A stretch of DNA of 64,000 bases, from NCBI RefSeq assembly GCF_000739915.1, contig NZ_BBJT01000003.1:186001-250000 (forward strand), in the 5' to 3' direction. The position numbers were made by a program, and so were the translations under genes. A model generated the notes under the pieces. That model was not told the DNA's origin. It did not search any database and saw nothing but the letters and a program-made list of their open reading frames with translations. This DNA is from Paenibacillus chitinolyticus NBRC 15660 (GTDB lineage Bacteria; Bacillota; Bacilli; Paenibacillales; NBRC-103111). Every line of letters begins with the position of its first letter. Position 1 is the first letter of the stretch. Shown in pieces: positions 20,601 to 29,341 of this stretch.

Positions 20601-21265
20601 CTGCCCTCCGCCCGATTGAACCCGGGAACTGTCGTTTCGTTTTCCAAGCCATCCAGGTACTTGCTCCAATAGTCTGCGGCTTCTTCCCTGTTCTGATTTT
20701 CCAGCCACTGGATAAAACTGCTGAACGGATACACCGGCTCTAGGCTGGCTCGAATTCCGTCCCGAAGCGACGTGTACAGGCTGAAAAAGTCGTTGGCGAC
20801 GATGCCGAGGCACCAGCCGTCCATAACGATATGCGGAAAACTCCATACGAGTTTGCAGGTGGTCTCGCTCCATTTAAACAAAGCCAGACGAAGGGGAACG
20901 TCTTTTTCCAAATCGAAACCGTTCGTCCTGTCACTTCCGGTAAATTGTTCAAGCGCAGCCGTTTTGCGATCTTCGCTCAAGCCGCTAACGTCTTCCGTGT
21001 GGACGGAAGGCGCCTCCCTCTCCTGAAGCACCACCTGAAGAGGACGCTCCGTTTCTTTATATACAAACACCGTGCGGAAAATATCGTATCTCTCTATAAG
21101 CAGCTGAAGGCTCTGCTGCACCAGCTCACGATCCAACACTTCACCGACGGTAATGATATTTTGCTGAAAATAAGCTTCGGAATCCCGATCCAGCATGGAA
21201 TGATACAGCATGCCTTCCTGCATGGGGGACAGCGGATAGATGTCCTTAATCTTCACTTGAGACAC
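14696..21265 (-). CDS. NRPS C: C-A(Ser)-T-C-A(Gly)-T
   Basis: This is the third megasynthase (2,189 residues), adding residues 4 and 5. Start is GTG 21265 with AAAGGAG upstream. C1 has PHIVMDGWC near 147; the DGWC pattern is that of domains accepting a D-residue donor, which fits the epimerase at the end of NRPS B. A1 (about 450-970) has code D-V-W-H-F-S-L-I-D-(K), a Ser code. T1 has GGHSLKA near 1022. C2 has LHHIIADG near 1274 and carries an unusual acidic insertion of about 50-60 residues (about 1160-1240) before that motif. A2 has code D-I-L-Q-L-G-M-V-W-(K), a Gly code. T2 is near 2128. The last 35 residues are charged and helical (LRQELDEIRRLEEILREIE), suitable for docking to NRPS D. There is no epimerase, so residue 4 is expected to be L-Ser. 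Confidence 0.94.
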   Translation of the reverse strand: MSQVKIKDIYPLSPMQEGMLYHSMLDRDSEAYFQQNIITVGEVLDRELVQQSLQLLIERYDIFRTVFVYKETERPLQVVLQEREAPSVHTEDVSGLSEDRKTAALEQFTGSDRTNGFDLEKDVPLRLALFKWSETTCKLVWSFPHIVMDGWCLGIVANDFFSLYTSLRDGIRASLEPVYPFSSFIQWLENQNREEAADYWSKYLDGLENETTVPGFNRAEGSTPFRLEHHSLKLDAALTQKMEQIAKRQQVTVSTVFQTAWGVLLQGYNNSTDVVFGTVVSGRPEEIKGIENMVGLFINTIPLRISGEKSESFAALLSRVQSDWMESNAHSYLSLADIQAQSQLKHNLIRHLVVFENYPISEELIGTGDETGGGRRADGEPAKNSLRITEVDGFEQTNYELTLTVIPGRELEIKFSFNAENVEFGGIRAIAGHLHQVLEQITETPDIPLDSINLLTDEERSQLRSFNDTGASYPAEKTMHGWFELQAAMTPEKIAVIFGEKRLTYRELNVRANRLARQLRLKGVEPDSVVGILCERSIELMVGLLAILKAGGAYLPIDPGHPQERIDYMFADSGAVLVLAQKELLERAPAGAETVELDAENLLTGDGSNLSRGSGPEHLAYVIYTSGTTGNPKGVMIEHRALINRLHWMQKRYPLDEKDVILQKTPYSFDVSVWELFWWGAYGAKVVFLEPGAEKDPAQIAKAIDKYNVTTMHFVPSMLSVFLEHAESRLEPGALASLRYVFASGEALNPQQANRFNSLFYQTNGSRLINLYGPTEATIDVSYFDCSFGKDSLDRVPIGKPIDNIRLYITDNAGRLQPVGVAGELCIAGTGLARGYLNRPELTAEKFAAANFDPSGRIYKTGDLARWLPDGNIEYLGRLDHQVKIRGYRIELGEIEAALLRHPMVKEALVMDRTDGQGQKVLCAYLVCGPDPAPETVLLRESLAVKLPGYMIPSYFVFLPEMPLTSNGKVNRRALPSPDTAWDESGYIPPEGETEEALAAIWKEVLGVEHLGAGDSFFDRGGHSLKAALLVSKIHQRLQVDLPLRQVFESPTIRTMAEAIRKEAYSAHQAIEPAEPQDVYPVTSAQKRLMVLDQLEQESTAYHIPHVLISRVPLDRRRLQTVFEKLIARHEPLRTSFEQIESDIVQRSHPEVVFEVEEVTLSGAEAPSLTELGERAEIKEKSGIEEIPAFSGFSAVLKTDEEITPENTDGNGASGHPEERTAVQDILTTAEKEALDRVIEGFIRPFTLGEAPLIRVGAADLICGGTALLIDLHHIIADGVSMAVIANEFNRLYAGEELAPLKIQYKDYAVWQQKRSSSGVLDAQEAYWTEKLSGELPVLNFPTDYMRPPLQSFEGDRYVFTLGSSEANALKQAASRAGATLYMVLLASFNTLLHRYTGQEDIIVGSPVAGRTHADLQPLIGMFVNTLPMRSFPAGDKTFSQLLKEVKRTALEGFQNQEIPLETILDKLSLKRDLSRNPLFDMMFIFQNLGIEEIGQPGELFQSYEFGHAVSKLDLTLQAEENETGGIDFHFEYATGLFRKETVQRLAGHYVRILEAAVRNPDIKLSAINMLEERERRMLVESFNDTVVAFAHDKTIHRQFEEQAALTPDAPALLFGDQVFTYRELNEKANSLARTLQSHGVGPDRLVGLLTERSPSMMIGLLAVLKAGGAYVPIDPDFPAARVAYMLEDSEARVLLTEGALTEGLQTAGAVISLDDEGVYSGETGNLEPASEPHHLAYVIYTSGSTGNPKGVMLQHRSVSNFFTGMREKIEFVPGRKILALTTVSFDIFVLETLLPLTCGMSVVLAETLHQTEPGALSGLISAHGMDTLQITPSRLQMLLGSPEGASSLQNVRNILVGGEAMPVALLRSLQEFPGLNIFNMYGPTETTVWSAVQNLTRADSIDIGRPIANTQIYIVDAGGKLQPAGVPGELCIAGEGLARGYWNRPDLTEEKFVPCTFGKGGGRMYKTGDLARWLPDGSLEFLGRLDHQVKVRGYRIELGEIETALVRHEAVEEAVVLAREDASGGHTLTGYLVVKTEIPASEIRTFLGQILPDYMIPAAFAQLEKFPLTPNGKTDRKALLGMDAVQTSVAVYVAPGDEIEEQLATMWAGILSAARVGVHDNFFELGGHSLKASLFVAQVREQWGVELELRQLFRQPTIAEIAEHLRQELDEIRRLEEILREIEALEQV

Positions 21266-21284
21266 AATTTCACTCTCCTTTAAA

Positions 21285-21315
21285 CTTCCGGCCGTCCCGC
21301 AGGACAGCCCGGAAG
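21285..21315 (-). other. Hairpin between NRPS B and NRPS C genes
   Basis: Arms CTTCCGG/CCGGAAG plus an inner GTCC/GGAC helix form a stable stem-loop without a U-run. This 94-nt gap is the longest between megasynthase genes. An RNA processing or stability element is more likely than a terminator. Confidence 0.5.
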
Positions 21316-21359
21316 CGTATGTCCGCCTTAAGCGGTGAAACGGGGAGAACCAAAGGTTT

Positions 21360-24300
21360 TTAAAGCTTTAGTTTGCCGGCCAACTGGGCCGCCATATTCT
21401 CGAACTGTCCGATGGACAGGTTCTGGTAAGTAAAGTCGGTCGGACTCTGCTCGACGGTCTCTTTTTCACAGCAGTGGCGGATCAGCTCCAGCAGATATTT
21501 CTTGAATCCGCCTGCCAACTTCTCGACCGTGTCGTCCCGGTACTGGTGACGGTTGTAATTGAAGGTCAAGCGGAACACTCCATCCGAGACCTGTCCGTTG
21601 ATATCGAAAGCGAACGGTCTCTCGCTGCCGCCGCCGATTTCATCGCCTGTCTGGTGAGAGGAAGGCGTGAATCTTGCTCCCCCGTCACCCTCGCCGTCGA
21701 ATTGTCCCAGGTAATTAAAACTGATTTGCGGTTCTTCGAAAGCGAAAGGAAGTTCCTCGGGATTGACACCTTCTGCTAAATAGCGCAGGATGCCATAGCC
21801 GATTCCTTTGTTCGGTACGCGTCGCAGCCCGTCCTTCACCAGCTTGATCTGATGCCCCAAGTCTCCTTGACCGTTCATATCCAGCACAAACGGATACATG
21901 ACGGTAAACCAGCCGACCGTACGGGATACGTCCACATCTTTCATAATTTCTTCCCGGCCGTGTCCCTCGATGCTGACGGCAATCCGGGAAAGTCCGCTCC
22001 ATTCTTGGAAAGTCATTCCTAACGCCGTAAGGAGCAGATCGTTAATTTCGGTGTTGTAGGCTTGCTGGGCGTGTTTCAGCAGCTTTTCCGTACTTTCGCG
22101 GTCGAGCTCGATTTCAAAGTCTTTGCCGTCTTCGGCTTTATCCGAAGCTGCCTTATTATCGTACGGCAGCGAATCCGGAATTTGCGATGAGACAGCGGAC
22201 CAATAGCTCAGTTCCGATTGAGCGCGGCTGCTGTTCGCATATTCCGCCAGCCGGGCAGCCCACTCGCGGTAGGAATCGGTTTTGGCCGGAAGTGAAACGG
22301 CATGGCCGTCCAGCGCTTGTCCGTAGGCGGTTTCCAGATCTTCCAGCAGAATTCTCCAGGAAACTCCATCGACAACCAGATGATGAATAACAATCAGAAG
22401 ATGGTCGCTTTCGGCTGTGCGGAAAAGAGCTAGCTTCACAAGCGGGCCGCGATTCAGCGCGAATCCGCTTTGCAGTTTATCCGCAAGCGTCCCGATCTCT
22501 GGGCCGGGTTCTCGCGCAGGAGTAAGATCATAGGCGAGCAGCTCGTATGTCTCTCCCTCTTTCCAGTCCAGCGTTTCAGCTGTAACGCCGCCTTCTTCCG
22601 TAGACCGGAATACGGTGCGCAGCGCATCGTGGTGCAGGGTCAGCTTATCCCAAGCCTGGCGAAGCACAGCTTCATTCAGCCTGGCTTTGCTTTCCAGCAT
22701 AACGGCCTGATTATAATGATGCCGGTCCGTATGGTGACGCTCGAAAAATCTCCGCTGAATAGGAGCAAGCTCCGTCTGTCCTTGGACGGTCCCTTGAGGA
22801 ATTGTCCTCTGTACAACCTGGATATAAGGAATCACCAGCTCGATCTGCGGATGGCGGAACAAATCCCGCAGCTCCATTTTGAGCCCTCTTCCGTTCAAAC
22901 GCGCGGCAATTTGCAGGGCTTTGATCGAATCGCCGCCCAGTTCGAAGAAATTATCGCGCACTCCCACCTTCTTGGTTCCCAGCACATCCTGCCAGATTTC
23001 GGCCAATGTGTGCTCCATCTCCGTTTCCGGCTGGACGTAATCGGCCGTCAGTCTAACCGAGCCGTCCGGTTCCGGAAGAGCCCTGCGGTTGATTTTGCCG
23101 TTGCTTGTGAGCGGCATCGCATCCAGAAAAACGAACTGCGCGGGTATCATATAATCCGGCAGTCTTTCGGCGAGTCCGCTGCGAAGCTCGGAAACCGTCA
23201 ACTCCGCATCTTCCGCGCAAACCAGATAGGCGCACAAATATTTCTGCCCGTTCGCGTCCGTTCGGTCCATGACAATTGTTTCTTTTACTTCGTCCCGGTT
23301 CAAAAGCTTCGCTTCGATCTCACCCAGTTCAATCCGATAACCGCGGATTTTGACTTGATGATCGATCCGCCCGATATATTCCACGCTGCCGTCCGGCAGC
23401 CAACGGGCCAGATCTCCCGTTTTGTACATCTTCGCTTCGGGACGGTGCGGGATCGGTACGAACTTCTCCGCCGTCAGCTCGGGACGGTTAAGGTAACCTC
23501 TGGCCAAGCCCGTTCCGGCAATGCAAAGTTCCCCCGGTACGCCTACCGGCTGGATTTGATGCTTGGCGTCCACTATGAACAGCTCCGTATTGTCAATCGG
23601 TTTGCCGATTGGCACCTGCTCCAGCTGCTGACCTTGCGGACAGTCAAAGTACGTCACATCGATGGTCACTTCGGTAGGACCGTACAGGTTGGCCAGTACG
23701 GCTCCGCCCGGAGTACCAATCAGCCGGTCAAACCGGTTTGCATGCTGGGCCTGAAGCGCCTCCCCGCTGGCGAAAACATAACGGAGCGAGCCCAACTCTC
23801 CCGCCTGCCGGTTTTGCTCGATATGGTCAAGAAATACAGACAGCATGGAGGGAACGAAATGCAGGGTGGTCACGCGGCTTCGCTTGATTTCATCCACAAT
23901 AAGCTGCGGCTCTTTCTCTCCGCCGGGAGCCAGGAATACGACTCGTGCGCCCTGTGTCCCCCACCAGAACAGCTCCCATACGGATACGTCGAAGCTGTAA
24001 GGTGTTTTTTGCAAAATAACATCGTCGCGGCCGATCGGGTATTTTTTCTGCATCCAGTGAATTCGATTCACCAGCGCACGGTGTTCGATCATAACGCCTT
24101 TCGGATTACCGGTCGTACCCGAGGTGTAAATGACATAAGCCAGATTTCCGGGCCCTGCCGATCCTTCGGAAGACAGCGGGCTGAAATCTTCATGGTAAGA
24201 CTTCTCCTCATCCAGCAGGACGCACTCGTATCCGGCAGGCAGTTGCTCGGCCCACTTCGAAGCGGTAAGCACGATACGCGCTCCGCTGTCGTCCAGCATG

Positions 24301-27300
24301 AAGGCGACCCGGTCACGGGGATGAGCGGGATCGACCGGCAAATATGCGCTGCCCGCTTTAAGAATGGCAAGGAGACCGATCATCATTTCGGCCGATCTCT
24401 CGGTCAAAATGGCGACAACTCCGTCTGTCCGCGCGCCTTTGGCCCTCAGAGTACGGGCGAGGCGGTTCGCACGCTCGTCCAATTCCCCGTAGGTGAGCCG
24501 GTTCGCGCCGAAAACGACGGCAATCCGGTCCGGATCCTCCGCAGCCTGTTCCTCAATCCACCCGTGGATCGTTTTATCTTCCGGGAACAGGGCCTTCGTA
24601 TCGTTAAATTCCACGATAATCCGGTGTTTTTCCGTTTCGGTCAGCAACTCGATATCGGAGAGATTCACAGCCGGATTGCGGACGACGGTTTCAAGAATAT
24701 TAAGGAAATGACGACTCAGCTTCTCAATCGTTTCCCGCTTAAACAGCTTGACCGCATATTCGAACGACAAGCCAAGCCTATCGGAGAACTCTTCGACGCT
24801 CAGCGTCAGATCGAATTTCGCGATCCCCATTTCAAACTCAACGGGCCGGAACGTAATCTCGTCGAACTGGAACTGGTTCATGCCGGTGTTCTGCAGTACG
24901 AACATCACATCGAACAACGGATTGCGGCTCACGTCACGACGCAGTTGCAGACGCTCGACGACTTCCTCGAACGGAATGTCCTGATTTTCGTAGGCATGCA
25001 GCGCTCTGTCTTTTACTTCCTTCAAAAAATGCGAAAACGGCTTATCAGCGGAAGGAAAATTCCGCATCGGCAGCGTGTTGACGAACATTCCCAGCATCGT
25101 CTCGAGATCAGGGTGCGGACGTCCCGCCACCGGAGATCCTACGACAATATCTTCCTGACCTGTGTATCTATGAAGCAGGGTGTTGAAAGCAGCGAGAAGA
25201 ACCATGTACAAGGTCGTCCCCGTCTGGGCGCACAAGCGCTGCAGGTCGGCTGTCAGTCCGCTGCCGATTTCATAGGTCAGGCTGTCGCCTTCAAAGCTTT
25301 TGATCGCCGGCCTGATATAATCGGCAGGCATGTCCAAGACAGGTACGTCCTCTCCGCCGCCAAATAGCTCCTTCCAGTACTCGGCTTGCTTCTCGGCCGC
25401 CCCTTGGGCGATCTGCCCGTTCTGCCACGCGGCAAAATCTTTGTACTGGATGCGGAGCGGAGGAAGCGTCTCGCCGGCATAAAGACGGCTGAACTCCTCT
25501 ACGAACACCTCGATCGAGATACCGTCGGTAATAATGTGGTGCATGTCGGCCAGAAGCAGATGCCTTCCTTCTTCCAGCCTGATCAGCTCCGCACGTATAA
25601 GAGGCGCCTGTTCCAAATTAAACGGGCGGATAAACGGCATAATAAGCGATTCCAGCGCCGAATCGGGCTGCTTCGCACCGACTTGGGCACCGCTTGAGCC
25701 GGATTCGGCTTCTGCCGGCAACCCGCTTACCGATGCCGCGGCGGCTTCATTGCGGGCTTCGTGGTGCCCGTCCGAGTCCAGCTCGCGGTAGGAAACCCGG
25801 AAATCCAGCGTTTTGTGGATATGCTGTACGGGTGCTCCGTCGATTACGGCAAAAGACGTTCGCAGCGACTCGTGGCGATCGATCATCGTCCGGAATGCCT
25901 CTTCCAGCCGCTCTCTGTCAAGGGGACCTGTCATTTCCAGCGCGGCGCACATGTTATAAGCGCTCTCCGCGTCTCCCAGACGGTCGATAATGAGCAATCT
26001 TTTCTGAGCCGGCGATACCGGATGGTAGTCCTTCTCGCCGACTGGTTCAATATCCGCAAAGGCGCTTTCCACCGAGCCGGCGATTAGCGGGGCCAGCCCG
26101 CGCACGGTCGGATGGGCGAAAACTTCCCGCAGCGGCACCTCGACGCTGAACTGCTTGGCGATACGGCCGATGAGAAGAACCGCCTTGAGCGAGTGCCCGC
26201 CAAGCTCGAAGAACGAATCGTCGATGCCGACGGTTTTGACGCCGAGCACTTCCTGCCACAGCTCCGCGAGCTGCGCTTCCGTTAAAGTGCGCGGAGCGGC
26301 GTAAGCCGACACCGGTGCCGGATCCCCGGTAGGCGCCGGCAATGCCTTGCGGTCGATTTTGCCGTTAGGCGTAAGCGGCAGGCTATCCAACCGCACGATA
26401 TGGGCCGGAACCATGTAGCCCGGCAGTTCGGCGGCGAGCCGCTTCCGCAGCCATGCCTCGTCGGCAGGACCCGCTACATAAGCGCACAAATACTTGTGCC
26501 CGCTTGAATCCGTGCGGTCGGTGACAACGGCCTGCGCAACTCCTTCGAGCTTCAGCAGCGCCGATTCTATCTCGCCGGGCTCGATGCGGTATCCGCGGAT
26601 TTTGACCTGGTAGTCGATCCGGCCGATAAAATCGACGTTTCCGTCCGGCATCCAACGGGCCAAATCTCCTGTCCGGTACAACCGGCCGCCTTCCGCAAAC
26701 GGGCTGGGGACAAACTTCTCCGCCGTCAGTTCAGGACGGTTGAGATAGCCGCGCGCCACGGAATCTCCGCCGATGCACAGCTCGCCCGCCACCCCCGCCG
26801 GGACTGGCCGCAGCGCGGAATCCACGATGTAGAAGCGGTGATTGCCCAACGGTCTGCCGATAGGAACATTGCCTGATTCAGGCAGCTTGTCCGCAGCTTC
26901 CTCGTAAAAGCTGGAATCGATGGCCGCTTCCGTCACACCGTAGCTGTTCATGATCCGCATGCTTCCCGCAAAACGCGACAGCAGCGTCCGGTAATCGTGC
27001 ACGCTGCAGCTGTCGGAGCTCGTGATCAGCAGCTTCAGCGCGCTGATGTCCGTCCCGTGATCGTACACGTGCTCCATAAGCGGCAAAATGAGAGCCGGCG
27101 TAGATTCGAACACCGTGATCCGGTGTTTTTCCAGATAGCTCGCCAATGCGGAAGGATCGATCCGCACCTCCTGGGGACAAATAACCATCGTCCCCCCGTT
27201 CACGAACGTCCGTGCGAGATCGCCCGCAAATACGTCAAACGAAAAACTCGCAATCTGCAGGAGTTTTACGTCAAATTCCCTCAACCGATACCCGTACCGG

Positions 27301-29318
27301 TATCCGAACGAAGTGTTCACATAATGCCTGTGCTCAATCATCACACCCTTGGCATTGCCCGTCGTTCCCGACGTGTAGATCACATAAGCAAGGTCATCGG
27401 GTTTATTGACCGGCTCAAGGTTGCTTACCGCTTCTTCCGGGTTCAAGCCGGAAAGCCAGGCTTTCTCCTCACCTGAATTCGAGGCCGCTTGCTCTCCCGC
27501 TTTCAAAGGCTTTACAAAACCTTGATTTTCTGCGGCTTCCAGAAGGCCCTGCATATCGAGAATACTTCCCGGATAATCCGCTCCTTGGAGCAGACCGGTC
27601 AGTTTTGCCTGGGTAAGCAGTACCCCCGCACCGCTGTCTCGGAGCATGTATGCAATGCGCTCTGCCGGATAAGTCGGATCGATCGGAATATAGGCACCGC
27701 CCGCTTTCTGAATGGCGAGAACCGCCGTCACCATATCGGCCGAGCGCTCAAGCAGAACGGCGGCCGGACTGTCCGGTCTCACGCCCTGTTTTCTGAGAAT
27801 TCGCGCCAGCACATTCGCCCGCTCGTTCAACTCCCGGTAGGTCAGCGAAGTCTCTTCGTACACGACCGCCGTTTTGTCCGGAGTCTGTGCCGCTTGTGCC
27901 TCGAAAAGCTCATGAAACGTCCCTTCCGGGAAAGCGGCCGAGGTACCGCTCCATACTTCCGTAAGTTCTTGTCGCTCCTGCTCGGACAAAAGAGTGAATT
28001 CGGAGACGATTTTTTCCGGCTGGCTGGAGGCCTGGCCCAGAACCGTCTCCAAGTGCCCCTGAATCCTCGCGATTTCCGCTTCTCCGTATGTGTGCCCGTT
28101 ATAGGAAAGGGTAATGTTTAAAACATCCCCGTCTTCTACCTCGATATTAAAATCGTAAGGAGTCTGCTCGGATAATCCCGCCTCCGTAATAGCGAATCCG
28201 AGCCGGTTTTCCAAGTCCTCCTGACCGATCAGTTCCTGCAGCGGATAATTTTCAAATACGACGATATGCCCGATAAGATCCTGTTTCAAGGCTGATTGAG
28301 CCTGGATTTCCGCCAGTGAATAATAGTCGTACGCACGTGATTGAACCGTCTGCCGCTGAATTTCCTTCAACAAACCGGTAAACGTATTGTCCGACTGCAG
28401 CGAGATCCGCACGGGAACCGTATTAATGAACAAGCCCACCATCCGCTCGATACCTTCAATCTCCGGCGGTCTGCCTGACACGACGGTCCCGAAAACGACA
28501 TCTTCGCTTCGGTTATAGCGACCGAGAATGAGCGCCCAAGCGGCCAGAAACAAGCTGCTGATTGTCGCTCCGCTGCGTTCCGCAATACCGCGGAGCTGGC
28601 GGCCCGTATCCGCCCCGACCGTAAACTTCCGTTCCGACGGAAGGTAGCCTTTGCCGCCGGATATCGCGGTATTGCCGGGCAATCCCGACGGTTCTTCCAC
28701 GCCTTCCAGCAGAGCCTGCCAGTAATCCGACGCAGCCGTCTGATCCTGCTTTTGCAGCCACTGCACATACAGGCTGTAGGGACGGACCTCGGGTAGGGAC
28801 GCTTGCCGTCCGTTCTTTTCGGCTTCATAGTAACTAAGAAACTCTTCCAGCACAATGCCGATGCACCAGCCGTCCATAATAATATGATGAAACGTGAAGA
28901 GCAGCGTATATTCCTGCTGGCTTGTCCGAAGAACGGTTAACCGCACCAGCAGTTCTTTGCTTATGTCAAAAGGACGATTTTTATCGGCTTGGATCAGCGA
29001 TTCAAGTTCGGCATTCCGTTCGCTGTCCTGCAACAAGGCCAGATCCTTAAAAAAGACAGATGCCTCTCGTTCTTTGAATACGATTTGCCGGGGTTTCGCG
29101 ACATTTTTGTGATACATATTCGAACGGAGCGTTTCATGCCGCTGTACAAGAAGGCGAAAACTCCTTTCCAGCGCCTGCATATCCAGATCTCCGCGTATGG
29201 ACAGGCTCACCTGCTCCAGGTAAGCGTGCGAATCGGGATTCATCAGCGCATGAAACAGCATACCTTCTTGTAAAGGCGTCAAATGGGACATTTTCTCAAT
29301 TTCTAGTCCTTTACTCAT
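21360..29318 (-). CDS. NRPS B: C-A(Dab)-T-C-A(Ser)-T-E
   Basis: This is the second megasynthase (2,652 residues), adding residues 2 and 3. Start is ATG 29318 with GGGGGAG 6 nt upstream. C1 has FHHIIMDGWC near 148, the type that accepts a D-configured or achiral donor. A1 (about 470-990) has code D-V-G-E-I-S-S-I-D-(K), identical to the 2,4-diaminobutyrate code known from polymyxin synthetases. T1 has GGHSLKA near 1043. C2 has MHHIITDG near 1262. A2 (about 1560-2080) has code D-V-W-H-F-S-L-I-D-(K), Ser. T2 has GGDSIKA near 2130, the D-type carrier motif that precedes epimerases. E has IHHLVVDGVSW near 2313, SRTVGWFT, and ISFNYLGQF near 2534, all intact, so residue 3 should be D-Ser. A1 also contains an extra loop of about 30 residues before its ATP-binding motif. 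Confidence 0.95.
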   Translation of the reverse strand: MSKGLEIEKMSHLTPLQEGMLFHALMNPDSHAYLEQVSLSIRGDLDMQALERSFRLLVQRHETLRSNMYHKNVAKPRQIVFKEREASVFFKDLALLQDSERNAELESLIQADKNRPFDISKELLVRLTVLRTSQQEYTLLFTFHHIIMDGWCIGIVLEEFLSYYEAEKNGRQASLPEVRPYSLYVQWLQKQDQTAASDYWQALLEGVEEPSGLPGNTAISGGKGYLPSERKFTVGADTGRQLRGIAERSGATISSLFLAAWALILGRYNRSEDVVFGTVVSGRPPEIEGIERMVGLFINTVPVRISLQSDNTFTGLLKEIQRQTVQSRAYDYYSLAEIQAQSALKQDLIGHIVVFENYPLQELIGQEDLENRLGFAITEAGLSEQTPYDFNIEVEDGDVLNITLSYNGHTYGEAEIARIQGHLETVLGQASSQPEKIVSEFTLLSEQERQELTEVWSGTSAAFPEGTFHELFEAQAAQTPDKTAVVYEETSLTYRELNERANVLARILRKQGVRPDSPAAVLLERSADMVTAVLAIQKAGGAYIPIDPTYPAERIAYMLRDSGAGVLLTQAKLTGLLQGADYPGSILDMQGLLEAAENQGFVKPLKAGEQAASNSGEEKAWLSGLNPEEAVSNLEPVNKPDDLAYVIYTSGTTGNAKGVMIEHRHYVNTSFGYRYGYRLREFDVKLLQIASFSFDVFAGDLARTFVNGGTMVICPQEVRIDPSALASYLEKHRITVFESTPALILPLMEHVYDHGTDISALKLLITSSDSCSVHDYRTLLSRFAGSMRIMNSYGVTEAAIDSSFYEEAADKLPESGNVPIGRPLGNHRFYIVDSALRPVPAGVAGELCIGGDSVARGYLNRPELTAEKFVPSPFAEGGRLYRTGDLARWMPDGNVDFIGRIDYQVKIRGYRIEPGEIESALLKLEGVAQAVVTDRTDSSGHKYLCAYVAGPADEAWLRKRLAAELPGYMVPAHIVRLDSLPLTPNGKIDRKALPAPTGDPAPVSAYAAPRTLTEAQLAELWQEVLGVKTVGIDDSFFELGGHSLKAVLLIGRIAKQFSVEVPLREVFAHPTVRGLAPLIAGSVESAFADIEPVGEKDYHPVSPAQKRLLIIDRLGDAESAYNMCAALEMTGPLDRERLEEAFRTMIDRHESLRTSFAVIDGAPVQHIHKTLDFRVSYRELDSDGHHEARNEAAAASVSGLPAEAESGSSGAQVGAKQPDSALESLIMPFIRPFNLEQAPLIRAELIRLEEGRHLLLADMHHIITDGISIEVFVEEFSRLYAGETLPPLRIQYKDFAAWQNGQIAQGAAEKQAEYWKELFGGGEDVPVLDMPADYIRPAIKSFEGDSLTYEIGSGLTADLQRLCAQTGTTLYMVLLAAFNTLLHRYTGQEDIVVGSPVAGRPHPDLETMLGMFVNTLPMRNFPSADKPFSHFLKEVKDRALHAYENQDIPFEEVVERLQLRRDVSRNPLFDVMFVLQNTGMNQFQFDEITFRPVEFEMGIAKFDLTLSVEEFSDRLGLSFEYAVKLFKRETIEKLSRHFLNILETVVRNPAVNLSDIELLTETEKHRIIVEFNDTKALFPEDKTIHGWIEEQAAEDPDRIAVVFGANRLTYGELDERANRLARTLRAKGARTDGVVAILTERSAEMMIGLLAILKAGSAYLPVDPAHPRDRVAFMLDDSGARIVLTASKWAEQLPAGYECVLLDEEKSYHEDFSPLSSEGSAGPGNLAYVIYTSGTTGNPKGVMIEHRALVNRIHWMQKKYPIGRDDVILQKTPYSFDVSVWELFWWGTQGARVVFLAPGGEKEPQLIVDEIKRSRVTTLHFVPSMLSVFLDHIEQNRQAGELGSLRYVFASGEALQAQHANRFDRLIGTPGGAVLANLYGPTEVTIDVTYFDCPQGQQLEQVPIGKPIDNTELFIVDAKHQIQPVGVPGELCIAGTGLARGYLNRPELTAEKFVPIPHRPEAKMYKTGDLARWLPDGSVEYIGRIDHQVKIRGYRIELGEIEAKLLNRDEVKETIVMDRTDANGQKYLCAYLVCAEDAELTVSELRSGLAERLPDYMIPAQFVFLDAMPLTSNGKINRRALPEPDGSVRLTADYVQPETEMEHTLAEIWQDVLGTKKVGVRDNFFELGGDSIKALQIAARLNGRGLKMELRDLFRHPQIELVIPYIQVVQRTIPQGTVQGQTELAPIQRRFFERHHTDRHHYNQAVMLESKARLNEAVLRQAWDKLTLHHDALRTVFRSTEEGGVTAETLDWKEGETYELLAYDLTPAREPGPEIGTLADKLQSGFALNRGPLVKLALFRTAESDHLLIVIHHLVVDGVSWRILLEDLETAYGQALDGHAVSLPAKTDSYREWAARLAEYANSSRAQSELSYWSAVSSQIPDSLPYDNKAASDKAEDGKDFEIELDRESTEKLLKHAQQAYNTEINDLLLTALGMTFQEWSGLSRIAVSIEGHGREEIMKDVDVSRTVGWFTVMYPFVLDMNGQGDLGHQIKLVKDGLRRVPNKGIGYGILRYLAEGVNPEELPFAFEEPQISFNYLGQFDGEGDGGARFTPSSHQTGDEIGGGSERPFAFDINGQVSDGVFRLTFNYNRHQYRDDTVEKLAGGFKKYLLELIRHCCEKETVEQSPTDFTYQNLSIGQFENMAAQLAGKLKL

Positions 29319-29341
29319 CCGTAACTCCCCCTTTGCAACCC

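Noticed and set aside
22470-25367. 965-codon open frame on the plus strand
   Set aside because: It is antisense to NRPS B, has the low-complexity Arg/Gln/His-rich composition of a shadow frame, and no ribosome site or family motif.
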